NCBI GenBank assembly: GCA_022843625.1
Contig: JALHNH010000014.1
Location: 81,170-145,169 of the forward strand
Origin: Bryobacter sp.
GTDB taxonomy: Bacteria; Acidobacteriota; Terriglobia; Bryobacterales; Bryobacteraceae
Length of the DNA stretch: 64,000 bases
Direction of reading: 5' to 3'
Shown here: one piece after another, positions 51,917 to 60,074 of the stretch
How the letters are laid out: each line of letters starts with the position of its first letter
How positions within the stretch are numbered: position 1 is the stretch's first letter
Translations under genes and position numbers: made by a program
Notes under the pieces: model-generated
Told to the model about the DNA's origin: nothing
What the model saw: only the letters and a program-made list of their open reading frames with translations
The model's database searches: none

Positions 51917-53234
51917 AATAAGGGCGAATCTCCACAGTCTTCAAAACTTCATCCGGGCCAACTACAAATTCCGCAGGCTTCCCAAGCCGGATCAATGCCG
52001 CATATCGGAAGGCCTCATAGCCGTAGGGAGCACACCGAATCTGAATCGGTGTCGCGTCTCCTCCCTGCACAAATTGAAGGAACTTTTCCGTAGGCTCCGC
52101 TCGACGCACGTATTGATCCAGCTTCTTCGTCCAGAGATAGTAAAGGCTTTGGCCACAGATCACCGCCGCCAACATCCAGGCCAGCACCCTTCTATGCTCT
52201 CCCGCCTCCAGCCTGACTCTCCAGAAAGCAGCCCCCACAACCATAGCCATACCCACGCTTGCCAGATATGTGTGCCGGCTCGGGACCCGATCCATATATG
52301 TCAAAAACGAATAAGGCAGTAAGGTGATTCCAATCCAGACCAGACTCATGGTCAGAATCGCCCGGTTCTCCCGCCGCTTCAACGCAAGCAGGATCGCAAC
52401 AGAAACCCATCCCCAGGGAATCAACATTCGAAAAGTACTCTTCACCACCACACCCAAAAATGGCGCACCAGCACTAAACGTCCCGTCGTTCAGATGAAGA
52501 TGAGAAGCACTGGCCTCAAAGATTCCCAGAGCATAGAATCCTCCAACAACACCCATCAACCCAATGGCAACAATAGGTGCTTTCCACTTTCTGGCCTCCC
52601 ACCACCATAAGCCTGCAAACAGCGCAGGCAACACAATCCCCGATTCCTTCGACAAGAGCGCCAGCAGATAGCATCCTGCACTTACAACCATCCACCCCCG
52701 ACTGCGAACTTTCAGGGCCTGCAACCAGGCATGAATCCCAACCAGCACAAAAAAGAAAACCAACACTTCTGGCAGCGCTGCAGCCCAGATCACCGCCTCT
52801 TGATGCCCTTCACTAAATCCAAAAAACACTCCTGCTGGAATTGCCACTCCCCACCCGATCCGCTTCCAAAATCCCAGACCTGCTACCAACAATGAATTCA
52901 GACAATGCAGCAGCAGATTCAAGCCTCTGTGCATCATCGGGTCTGGCCCTGCCAACTGATCCACCAGATGAGTTAGAACAATCGAAGTAGCCCGGCATCG
53001 ATACAGAACATCGCTGGCCAGCTGATTCCATTGCTCCATAGGTCCGTACTTGCGGCCCAGATACACCTGAAGATAAGAATCAGACAAAAACGGCAATTCC
53101 ATGAAAGGCAGATACGCGATCACTGCCACAGCCACAATCAGCAACATTGCAATACTCAATTGCATTCTGTAGCGAACAGAAGCAACTTCGGAAGTCCAGA
53201 TCTCTTCAGAGCGGGCTGCAATACGTATGGCCAA
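51897..53234 (-). CDS. Multi-span membrane protein, GT-C/TMTC-like
   Basis: 445 residues with about ten transmembrane segments and a luminal C-terminal tail. Key features: the early acidic loop FLSDSYLQVYLGRKYGP after helix 1, LLLHCLNSLLVAGLGFW, and FGFSEGHQEAVIWAAALPEVL. Similar in plan to the protein at 14794-16554, but without the TPR region. With the co-transcribed polyprenyl-phosphate glycosyltransferase it may form a protein- or lipid-glycosylation unit. The ATG at 53234 is taken, but ATG 53165 (MQLSIAMLLIVAVAV) is nearer to the first helix and also plausible. Confidence 0.68.
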   Translation of the reverse strand: MAIRIAARSEEIWTSEVASVRYRMQLSIAMLLIVAVAVIAYLPFMELPFLSDSYLQVYLGRKYGPMEQWNQLASDVLYRCRATSIVLTHLVDQLAGPDPMMHRGLNLLLHCLNSLLVAGLGFWKRIGWGVAIPAGVFFGFSEGHQEAVIWAAALPEVLVFFFVLVGIHAWLQALKVRSRGWMVVSAGCYLLALLSKESGIVLPALFAGLWWWEARKWKAPIVAIGLMGVVGGFYALGIFEASASHLHLNDGTFSAGAPFLGVVVKSTFRMLIPWGWVSVAILLALKRRENRAILTMSLVWIGITLLPYSFLTYMDRVPSRHTYLASVGMAMVVGAAFWRVRLEAGEHRRVLAWMLAAVICGQSLYYLWTKKLDQYVRRAEPTEKFLQFVQGGDATPIQIRCAPYGYEAFRYAALIRLGKPAEFVVGPDEVLKTVEIRPYCDPSKP

Positions 53235-53392
53235 ACCGCAAGGTTACAAGACAGCCTCCAAAATCGGCACTATCTTTCGGTCAATTCAAACTTATCGTTT
53301 GGTCATTCCTTCCTCGATTTGCCCATATTGCACACTGGGTAGAGGCGAAGTATGGAACCATATCGGGTGTAGCGTCCTCCAAAACAGGCAAT

Positions 53393-54799
53393 ATGACCTC
53401 AACCCCCGCTCAATCCGGTCGACTGCAACAGAACCAGACTGGCATCATCCTGTTGGCATTAAGCCTCTTCGCCGGGATTGCATGGCTCCATTGGCGCTTC
53501 CCCGATGTTCCCCTGGGCTTCTTATATATCTTCCCCATGCTTGCCGCTGCCCTCGTACTGAATCGCTGGCAGGTAATCCTCTTCAGCCTGGTCCTGGCCT
53601 CCACACGCTCCTCCATCCTGCAGCCAGAACCAGTCGGCGATTCGGTGCTTCGATTTCTGCTCGCTTTAATTGCGTATTCGGCAGCAGGCTTGCTTGTGAT
53701 TGAAATCGCCAGCAACCGCTTGCTGCGCCGAACCTATACAGCCCAGCTCTCTGAACAGCAACTCCTCCTCCAACAAGCCCGGGCAGACCTTGAAACCTTG
53801 GCCGATAGCAGCCCTGCGGCAATCTTCACCCTCGATCAACAAGCCAGATTCGTCTCCGGAAACAAAGCTGCGGCAACACTGGTCGGGCTATCACCGGAAG
53901 CTCTGGTCGGCAGTTCAGCCGATTCTTCCTTGCCAGTGCTCGCAGCGGCGCTCAAGTTCTCGCCAGGCTCCACCACCTTTCGCACTGCTGCTCAATGCCA
54001 AGGCCTGCGTGCAGACGGCGAACGCTTTGTTGCCCAAACCTGGTTCTCCACCTACGACACTCCCGCAGGTCGCCGCCTTGCTGCAATTGCAGTCGATGTT
54101 TCCGAAGAAATCCGCGAGCGCGAAGAGCAAAACCTCCGCCAGCTCCTCACCAACAACCGCATCGTTGCCGCTGCCGTCTCCCACGAAATTCGAAACATCT
54201 GCAGCGCTATCGGCCTGGTCCATTCCCGCATTCAAAAATCATCTCTTCCAGAGCACGACAGCGACTTTGAAGCCCTCGGTTCACTGGTCCATGCCCTCGG
54301 TCGCGTCGCAGCCCTTGACCTCCAGGTCAGCACTCGCTCCGCAATGGAAACCATAGACCTCGTCGAGATCCTCGATCAGCTGCGCATCATCATCGGTCCA
54401 GACTGGAAGGACGCCAAGGCTTCTTTACACTTCAACATTCCACGCGAGCTGCCTCGCGTTTTCGGCGAAGGCTATGGCATTCTCCAGGTTCTGATGAATC
54501 TCTCAAAAAACAGCCTCTATGCCGTGGAGAATTCCACCGACCGCCATTTCGAACTTTCCATCTCGGCAACAGCTCAAACCCTCCTCCTGCGGGTCTCAGA
54601 CTCCGGTTCCGGAGTAGCTGATCCTTCCATCCTCTTTGAACCATTCAAAAGCGAAACCGGCCACACCGGAATCGGTCTTTATATTTCACGCGCCATCCTC
54701 CGAAGCTACGGCGGAGATTTAAAGTTCGAGCCCTCGGATCGCGGCGCAACCTTCATCCTCGAACTGGCGCTTGCCGCACACCTGGCGCTCCCTAAATGA
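53393..54799 (+). CDS. Membrane sensor histidine kinase with PAS-like domain
   Basis: 468 residues from ATG 53393; the longer frame runs back into the divergent membrane protein gene and is not believed. Three to four N-terminal transmembrane helices (about 15-105), a coiled-coil, a PAS-type domain (about 130-235; SSPAAIFTLDQQARFVSGN), a HisKA-like dimer with His264 in AAVSHEIRNICSAIG, and an ATPase domain with LMNLSKNSLYAV, DSGSGV and TGIGLYISR. It overlaps the response regulator gene by 4 bp, so the two form a pair. Confidence 0.9.
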   Translation: MTSTPAQSGRLQQNQTGIILLALSLFAGIAWLHWRFPDVPLGFLYIFPMLAAALVLNRWQVILFSLVLASTRSSILQPEPVGDSVLRFLLALIAYSAAGLLVIEIASNRLLRRTYTAQLSEQQLLLQQARADLETLADSSPAAIFTLDQQARFVSGNKAAATLVGLSPEALVGSSADSSLPVLAAALKFSPGSTTFRTAAQCQGLRADGERFVAQTWFSTYDTPAGRRLAAIAVDVSEEIREREEQNLRQLLTNNRIVAAAVSHEIRNICSAIGLVHSRIQKSSLPEHDSDFEALGSLVHALGRVAALDLQVSTRSAMETIDLVEILDQLRIIIGPDWKDAKASLHFNIPRELPRVFGEGYGILQVLMNLSKNSLYAVENSTDRHFELSISATAQTLLLRVSDSGSGVADPSILFEPFKSETGHTGIGLYISRAILRSYGGDLKFEPSDRGATFILELALAAHLALPK

Positions 54800-55443
54800 C
54801 AACAGACCAACCCATTCGCCTCCTCCTCGTCGATGACCACGCGCTCTTTCTCGGCGGCCTTTGTCATCTCTTATCCGCCCAGCCAGACTTTGAAGTCGCC
54901 GGCAGCACAAACAACGTTGCTGACGCGCTCCTCCAGGTGCAACAACTCAAACCGGATCTCTTGCTCCTCGACGTCGACCTCGGTGGAGACCGAGCCATCG
55001 ATCTGCTGCGCAGCCTTTCCGCAACCGGCACCTTCCCCAATGTCCTCATAGTCACTGCAGGAATCAGCGAATTTGAAGCGATTCAACTCGTTCACGCGGG
55101 GGCCAAAGGCATCTTCCATAAGCACAATCCTCCCGAGGATCTTTGCGCTGCTATCCGCCGCATTTTCAACGGAGATGTAGTCCTCGAACCCCAGTACCTC
55201 AAGGCCCTTTTCGCCGCAGTAGAACCGAAATCTGAAGATCTTCGCCCCTCCCTCTCAACCCGTGAGATCCACCTCCTTCGACACCTCCTCCAGGGCCTCG
55301 CCAACAAGGAAATCGCGCTCGAAATGGCCCTCTCCGAAAGTTCTGTAAAGGCGATTCTGCGCGGTTTGTTTGACCGGCTTGGTGTCCGCAGTCGCAGCCA
55401 GCTTGTCAAAGTTGCCCTCAGTGACTATCACAATCTTTTATGA
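54796..55443 (+). CDS. NarL/LuxR-family response regulator
   Basis: 215 residues: receiver domain with acidic pair Asp13/Asp14, phosphoacceptor Asp59 in LLLLDVDLGG and Lys in FHKHNPPED; then a LuxR-type helix-turn-helix (LSTREIHLLRHLLQGLANKE, then SESSVKAILRGLFDRLGV). It is coupled to the preceding kinase (ATGA overlap). It ends 28 bp before the ClC gene, which is a likely target or operon partner. Confidence 0.93.
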   Translation: MTTDQPIRLLLVDDHALFLGGLCHLLSAQPDFEVAGSTNNVADALLQVQQLKPDLLLLDVDLGGDRAIDLLRSLSATGTFPNVLIVTAGISEFEAIQLVHAGAKGIFHKHNPPEDLCAAIRRIFNGDVVLEPQYLKALFAAVEPKSEDLRPSLSTREIHLLRHLLQGLANKEIALEMALSESSVKAILRGLFDRLGVRSRSQLVKVALSDYHNLL

Positions 55444-55471
55444 TTACCCTGGCGTCCGTGGGAGATCAAAC

Positions 55472-58081
55472 TTGACTGAACTTTGGGATAGATTGCGTTC
55501 TTCGTTGACTTTCAGGTCGAGACTTGCATCATCGCAGGAGTCTGAAGACCGTATTCTGCTCGTATTGACCCTACTCATCGCGGTGCTAACGAGCCTCACC
55601 ATTGTGGGCTTCGTGGCGATTACAGAACGGCTCGGCGCCACACTGCTCTCAGCGGGTCCGCTGCAACGCTTCCTGAGCCCGGTCTTTGGCTCGGTTGTGG
55701 CTGGCTGGTTGCTCTACCGATTCTTTCCTGAAGCTCGAGGTAGCGGTATTCCGCAAACACGGGTTGCCCTGCTATTTGGCAAGGGCTTCATCAGCCTTCG
55801 AACAGTTATTGGCAAATTCCTCTGCTCCTCAATCTCGCTCAGTAGCGGCATTGCTCTCGGGCGAGAAGGTCCTTCGGTCCACATTGGGGCCGGGCTTGCT
55901 TCCGTTATTGGCCGCAATCTTGGTCTTAGCGAGCAGGGAGTCCGCTCATTGATCCCGGTAGGCACGGCCGCTGCAGTTGCCGCAGCATTCAACACACCCC
56001 TTGCTGCTGTCCTTTTCACCCTCGAAGAAATTCTAGCCAATCTTCACGCTCGCCTGATTGGCTCGGTTGTCCTGGGCGCAGCCACTTCATGGATGATCCT
56101 TCACCTGCTCCTTGGAGACGAGCCAATCTTTCAAGTGCCAGCCTATCGACTCGTCCACCCTCTGGAATTTCTCATCTATCTCATCCTTGGCCTCACCTGC
56201 GGCCTGATTTCAACTTTTTTCGTCAAAGGCCTGCTTTGGATTCGGCATTACTTCCTGAAGGCACCGGATAGATGGAAGCCCTTCACGCCTGCATTTGGCG
56301 GACTGGTTGTGGGGACTCTTGCCATTGCATTTCCTGGCGTTTTGGGTGTCGGCTATCACCTCGTAAGCGAAGCCCTCAATGGCCAACTCGGCCTCAAAGC
56401 GATGCTGGCCTTGCTCCTGCTTAAACTGGTCGCCACATCTTCTAGTTATAGCTCCGGAAATGCTGGCGGTGTCTTTGGACCCAGTCTCTTCATCGGAGCC
56501 ATGACCGGTGGCGTTGTCGGTCAGGCAGCCCACTCGCTACTTCCAGACCTAACCGCAAGCGCAGGAGCCTACGCCCTCGTTGGTATGGGTGCCTGCTTTG
56601 CTGGAATCATCCGCACTCCCATGACCAGCGTCATCATGATTTTTGAAATCACACGCGACTACACAATCATCGTGCCGCTCATGATTGCAAACCTCCTCAG
56701 TTACCTTGTTTCTTTGCGGCTCCAGCCAATCCCCTTATACGAAGCCCTTTTAGCTCAAACCGACATCAGCCTGCCCTCGCCCTCTCACAGGCTGGAGCCC
56801 CTCACGGTGGAGAAAGCCATGCGCAAAGAGTCTACGATCGATTCTTTACCTCAAGCCGAAGGTGGCCACAATCGTCTCCACCCGGATGATTCCCTGGATG
56901 CGGCACTGCAAGTCATGGGCATCACTGGCACCACTCATCTGCCTGTTTGGAGCCGCCTCGGCAATCAAATCCTCGGCTCGATCCATCGCGAAGATGTGCT
57001 TGCCGCCTATTTGCCTGACCCGCATGATTCTTCCACACTCACCAAACAAAAGAACTGGCTTCCCGTTCTCGCCCTCTGCACATTTGCCGCGCTTGTACTC
57101 ATTGCCGGTCTGGTGGTCTGGCAGCGGTCAAATCGAATGCAATCCGCCGAAAATGCATTTAATGCGGGCAAAGCGCAACTGGCAAAAGGCCGAACAATAG
57201 AAGCGGTACAAGATTTCCGCTCCGCCCTGGCCTCAAATCCTGCAGACAATCGAACGCGGATTGCCCTCGGCCTTGCTCTCATTGAAGTGGGCAATTCCAC
57301 TGAAGCAGCAGCTTACCTCGAACAGGCTTTTAAACTCGATCCAAATCATGGTCCGGCTCAGGCCGGCCTGGCGAGAATTGCCCGGGGCGCAGGGGACCTC
57401 ACTCGCGCTCTCAATTGGATGCAAACGGCCCTTGCCGCAAAATGGTCCTCACAAGAGAGCGCGGCCCGCGTCGAAGCTCAACTCGAGCACGCACTGCTCC
57501 TCTATCAGGCTGGCAAGAAATCGCAAGCCACAACAAGCCTCCTGTCTCTGATTGAACAATCTGGTGATTTCCCCGAAGCTGGCGAAAAAGCGGCTCAGGC
57601 CATTCGGCAATTCGATTCGACAACACGCACCGAAGAGGCCTATGCCCTTATGGCAGAACGCTTCCCCGCCAATTCAGCCGTCTGGAGTAACCTTGGTGAT
57701 TTAAGATTCTCAAATGGAAAGGAGACCCTTGCTCTTCAGGCCTATCGGGAAGCTGCTCGCTTAAGTCCCGACTCTTACTCCATCACCGCCTCCCTGGCAA
57801 TGGTTGAGAAAGTCCTCAAGCTCGACCCAGCTCGCCGGGGACTATCCTTGCGTGAGCGTGGCCGCCGTTGGAATGAAATATTGGCTATTCTCATCGAACA
57901 GACCTCCGCATGCGGCGAGTCGCCTCAATACCAGGTAGCAAGGCGTTTACTGAACAAGAAGACTCTTAGTATTGAAGGTCTGGACGAAAAGATGGCAGCC
58001 GTTCTTGAACTCTGGCAGTCCACCCCCGCCCCCTGCAATCAGGATCCTGCCTTGATCCATATATTCTCGCGGCTGCGCTAA
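55472..58081 (+). CDS. ClC-family chloride/proton transporter fused to CBS, an extra helix and a TPR domain
   Basis: 869 residues. Start TTG 55472 has GGAG about 7 nt upstream; the longer frame would overlap the regulator gene. Residues 25-425 are a full ClC core: GSGIP (90-94), GREGP (130-134, gating Glu132), Glu-Glu at 185-186 in LFTLEEIL, which corresponds to the proton-site Glu of E. coli ClC, and GVFGPSLFIG. This suggests a Cl-/H+ antiporter. A shortened CBS pair (about 445-513) follows. Then there is an extra hydrophobic helix (529-550), and residues 555-869 are TPR repeats (FNAGKAQLAKGRTIEAVQDF; LGLALIEVGNSTEAAAYLEQ). The extra helix would put the TPR part in the periplasm. This fusion is not one I know. 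Confidence 0.85.
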   Translation: MTELWDRLRSSLTFRSRLASSQESEDRILLVLTLLIAVLTSLTIVGFVAITERLGATLLSAGPLQRFLSPVFGSVVAGWLLYRFFPEARGSGIPQTRVALLFGKGFISLRTVIGKFLCSSISLSSGIALGREGPSVHIGAGLASVIGRNLGLSEQGVRSLIPVGTAAAVAAAFNTPLAAVLFTLEEILANLHARLIGSVVLGAATSWMILHLLLGDEPIFQVPAYRLVHPLEFLIYLILGLTCGLISTFFVKGLLWIRHYFLKAPDRWKPFTPAFGGLVVGTLAIAFPGVLGVGYHLVSEALNGQLGLKAMLALLLLKLVATSSSYSSGNAGGVFGPSLFIGAMTGGVVGQAAHSLLPDLTASAGAYALVGMGACFAGIIRTPMTSVIMIFEITRDYTIIVPLMIANLLSYLVSLRLQPIPLYEALLAQTDISLPSPSHRLEPLTVEKAMRKESTIDSLPQAEGGHNRLHPDDSLDAALQVMGITGTTHLPVWSRLGNQILGSIHREDVLAAYLPDPHDSSTLTKQKNWLPVLALCTFAALVLIAGLVVWQRSNRMQSAENAFNAGKAQLAKGRTIEAVQDFRSALASNPADNRTRIALGLALIEVGNSTEAAAYLEQAFKLDPNHGPAQAGLARIARGAGDLTRALNWMQTALAAKWSSQESAARVEAQLEHALLLYQAGKKSQATTSLLSLIEQSGDFPEAGEKAAQAIRQFDSTTRTEEAYALMAERFPANSAVWSNLGDLRFSNGKETLALQAYREAARLSPDSYSITASLAMVEKVLKLDPARRGLSLRERGRRWNEILAILIEQTSACGESPQYQVARRLLNKKTLSIEGLDEKMAAVLELWQSTPAPCNQDPALIHIFSRLR

Positions 58082-58113
58082 AAATTAGCGGCGCGCATGC
58101 GTCCGCCTTAGAT

Positions 58114-58593
58114 CTACAGGGAGGAGAATTTTGCCTCTTCAAACAACTTTCTGGAAAGTTGTTCTAATACTTGCTTGGTGCGCTCCACGTCTTTCCTGGC
58201 AATAGACCCAATCATCCCGCGCACCGCACTCTCCACCGTGCCAGTCTCCTCGGCCGCTATATGATTTCCTGCTTCAGTCAACTGCAGGAACCAACTTCTA
58301 CCGTCCCGCAGATTTGGTATCCGGATCAAGAATGACTCAGACTCTAGTCGGCGAACGATCCCGCTGATCGTACTTGCATGCAAGTGCAGCGTCTGAGCCA
58401 AATCCTTTGCCGTCAGCCCGGGTGTTTGATTGATCAAACGAATCACCATACGTTGCGGACCAGTCACCCCAATCTTGGTCTTCATCTGCCTCGATAGCCT
58501 TTCCAAGCTTTCATCAAGAACCCACAGCACCTGCATAAATTCGAGGGTCAACTCCGAATCCTGTCCTGATCCTCGCGCCTGATTCGCCTTCAA
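58114..58593 (-). CDS. MarR-family transcriptional regulator
   Basis: Winged-helix regulator of about 159 residues. The domain is clear: TGPQRMVIRLINQTPGLTAKDLA, then HASTISGIVRRLESESFLIR, then the wing DGRSWFLQLTEAG. The reading frame is open upstream to 58644, but that part covers a palindromic operator and an AAAGGAG ribosome site (58606-58612), so I take TTG 58593. It is divergent from the GpgS-like fusion gene and probably represses it through the operator between them. Confidence 0.85.
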   Translation of the reverse strand: MKANQARGSGQDSELTLEFMQVLWVLDESLERLSRQMKTKIGVTGPQRMVIRLINQTPGLTAKDLAQTLHLHASTISGIVRRLESESFLIRIPNLRDGRSWFLQLTEAGNHIAAEETGTVESAVRGMIGSIARKDVERTKQVLEQLSRKLFEEAKFSSL

Positions 58594-58629
58594 TTTCGAT
58601 CTTGCTCCTTTGATTAAATTATCATAATA

Positions 58630-58647
58630 TAGTTGGTGCAGCAACTA
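58630..58647. promoter_or_regulatory. MarR-type operator between divergent genes
   Basis: TAGTTGGTGCAGCAACTA: half-sites TAGTTGGTG and CAGCAACTA pair at 8 of 9 positions. An 18-bp near-palindrome between the MarR gene and the GT-HAD gene, in an AT-rich stretch that also contains the only promoter-like sequence of the region. This is the size and kind of site bound by MarR dimers. Confidence 0.65.
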
Positions 58648-58671
58648 GTTTAACTCGAAGGAGGAACCCCA

Positions 58672-60072
58672 ATGATCAGTGTCATCATCCCGGCTCTCAA
58701 TGAATCGGCCCGTATCTGCAATGTCATCGAGCTCGCCCTGAAGAGCCCCAAAGTTACAGAGGTGATCGTTGTAGACGATGGGTCGGTAGACAACACACCA
58801 GAAGTGGCCACCGCTGCGGGCGCTATCGTTATTACCAGTTCCCTCCTTGGCAAAGGTGCCTCCATGGAAGACGGCTTGAACGCCGCTACGAACCCCGTAG
58901 TTGTCTACTTGGACGGCGACCTCCAGGGCCTCCGCCCCGACCTCATCGAACTGCTCGTCGAGCCTATCCTCAAAGACGAAGCAGACTTCTCCAAGGCCTG
59001 CTTCAGCCGTGCCGCAGGCCGCGTCACCATGCTCACCGCCCGCCCTCTCATGCAACTCTTCTTCCCGGAACTCGCCCACTTCGTCCAACCCCTCGGCGGC
59101 ATCATCGCCGCCCGCACCTCGCTCCTCAAGACCTTGCGATTCGAAACCGATTACGGCGTCGACCTCGGCCTCCTCATCGACGCCCACATGCTCAACGCCC
59201 GCATCGTCGAGGTCGACATCGGTCACCTCGAACACGACAGTCAATCCCTGGAAGCCCTGGGCGAAATGTCCAAACAAGTAGTTCGTGCCCTCCTCAATCG
59301 AGCAGACCGTCACGGCCGCCTCTCCGTCGAACAAATCCGCGAAGTAGAAGAAGTCGAGCGCCACGCCAGAGCCGAATTCAGCGTCGCCACCAAATCCATC
59401 CACCGCGTTCACCGCCTGGCCGTCTTCGACATGGACGGCACCATTCTCAAAGGGCGCTTCATCGTAGAACTCGCCCGCCACTGCGGCCTCGAATCCCAAC
59501 TGTCCCAGTGGCTTGACAACCATTCCGTCGGCACGGAAGAGCGCAGCGCAAACATCGTCCGCATCTTTGAAGGTGTCCCCAAAAAAGCCTTTGAAGAAGC
59601 TGCCCGCGAGATCGAACTCATGCCATCAGCCGCAGAAACCGTCGTCCGCCTGCGAAAACTGGGCTTCACCGTCGGCATCGTCACCGACAGCTACCGCATC
59701 GCCGCAGAAATCGTCCGCCGCCGCGTCTTCGCCGATTTCAGCGTCGCAAACCTCATCCGTTTCCGCACCGGCAAAGCGTCGGGAGACTACACCGTCTCAC
59801 CCCTGCTCCTTCATCCTCAGGGCTGCCAGCTTCACACACTATGCAAGCAAAATGTCGTACTTCACCTGATCGACCGCTTCAACATCAAAGACAATCAGGT
59901 CCTCGCCGTCGGTGACGGGCTCAACGATACTTGCATGCTCTCAGCCGCCGGCCTCTCCATCGCCTTTGAGCCCAAAAGCGATCAGGTCCGTTCATCGGCT
60001 CAACACACGGTAATCCACGATCTGTCCAACATCTTCGATCTGGTTCAACAGAAAGGCTGGGCAGCTCAGTAA
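58672..60072 (+). CDS. GpgS-like glycosyltransferase fused to HAD phosphatase (putative bifunctional glucosylglycerate synthase)
   Basis: 466 residues; AAGGAGG lies 8 nt before ATG 58672. Residues 1-235 are a GT2/GT81 type transferase: VIVVDDGSVDNT, LGKGASMEDG, VYLDGDLQ, then GRVTMLTARPL, QPLGGIIA and YGVDLGLLIDAH, which match glucosyl-3-phosphoglycerate synthase (GpgS). Residues 245-466 are a HAD phosphatase with DMDGT (253-257), a TDSYR motif and GDGLNDT. The phosphatase would remove the phosphate from the product, so one protein would make glucosylglycerate (or mannosylglycerate), a compatible solute. The substrates are inferred. Next gene 3 bp downstream. Confidence 0.78.
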   Translation: MISVIIPALNESARICNVIELALKSPKVTEVIVVDDGSVDNTPEVATAAGAIVITSSLLGKGASMEDGLNAATNPVVVYLDGDLQGLRPDLIELLVEPILKDEADFSKACFSRAAGRVTMLTARPLMQLFFPELAHFVQPLGGIIAARTSLLKTLRFETDYGVDLGLLIDAHMLNARIVEVDIGHLEHDSQSLEALGEMSKQVVRALLNRADRHGRLSVEQIREVEEVERHARAEFSVATKSIHRVHRLAVFDMDGTILKGRFIVELARHCGLESQLSQWLDNHSVGTEERSANIVRIFEGVPKKAFEEAAREIELMPSAAETVVRLRKLGFTVGIVTDSYRIAAEIVRRRVFADFSVANLIRFRTGKASGDYTVSPLLLHPQGCQLHTLCKQNVVLHLIDRFNIKDNQVLAVGDGLNDTCMLSAAGLSIAFEPKSDQVRSSAQHTVIHDLSNIFDLVQQKGWAAQ

Positions 60073-60074
60073 AT

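Noticed and set aside
53147..53392. N-terminal extension of the sensor kinase (82 codons)
   Set aside because: It overlaps the start of the divergent membrane protein, is basic without motifs, and ATG 53393 leads directly into the first helices.
58071..58090. CGCTAA-AAA-TTAGCG inverted repeat between ClC and MarR genes
   Set aside because: Short AT-rich stem with a 3-nt loop and no T run; too weak to call a terminator.
58594..58644. N-terminal extension of the MarR gene
   Set aside because: Covers the palindromic operator and a good ribosome site, so it is more likely leader than coding sequence.
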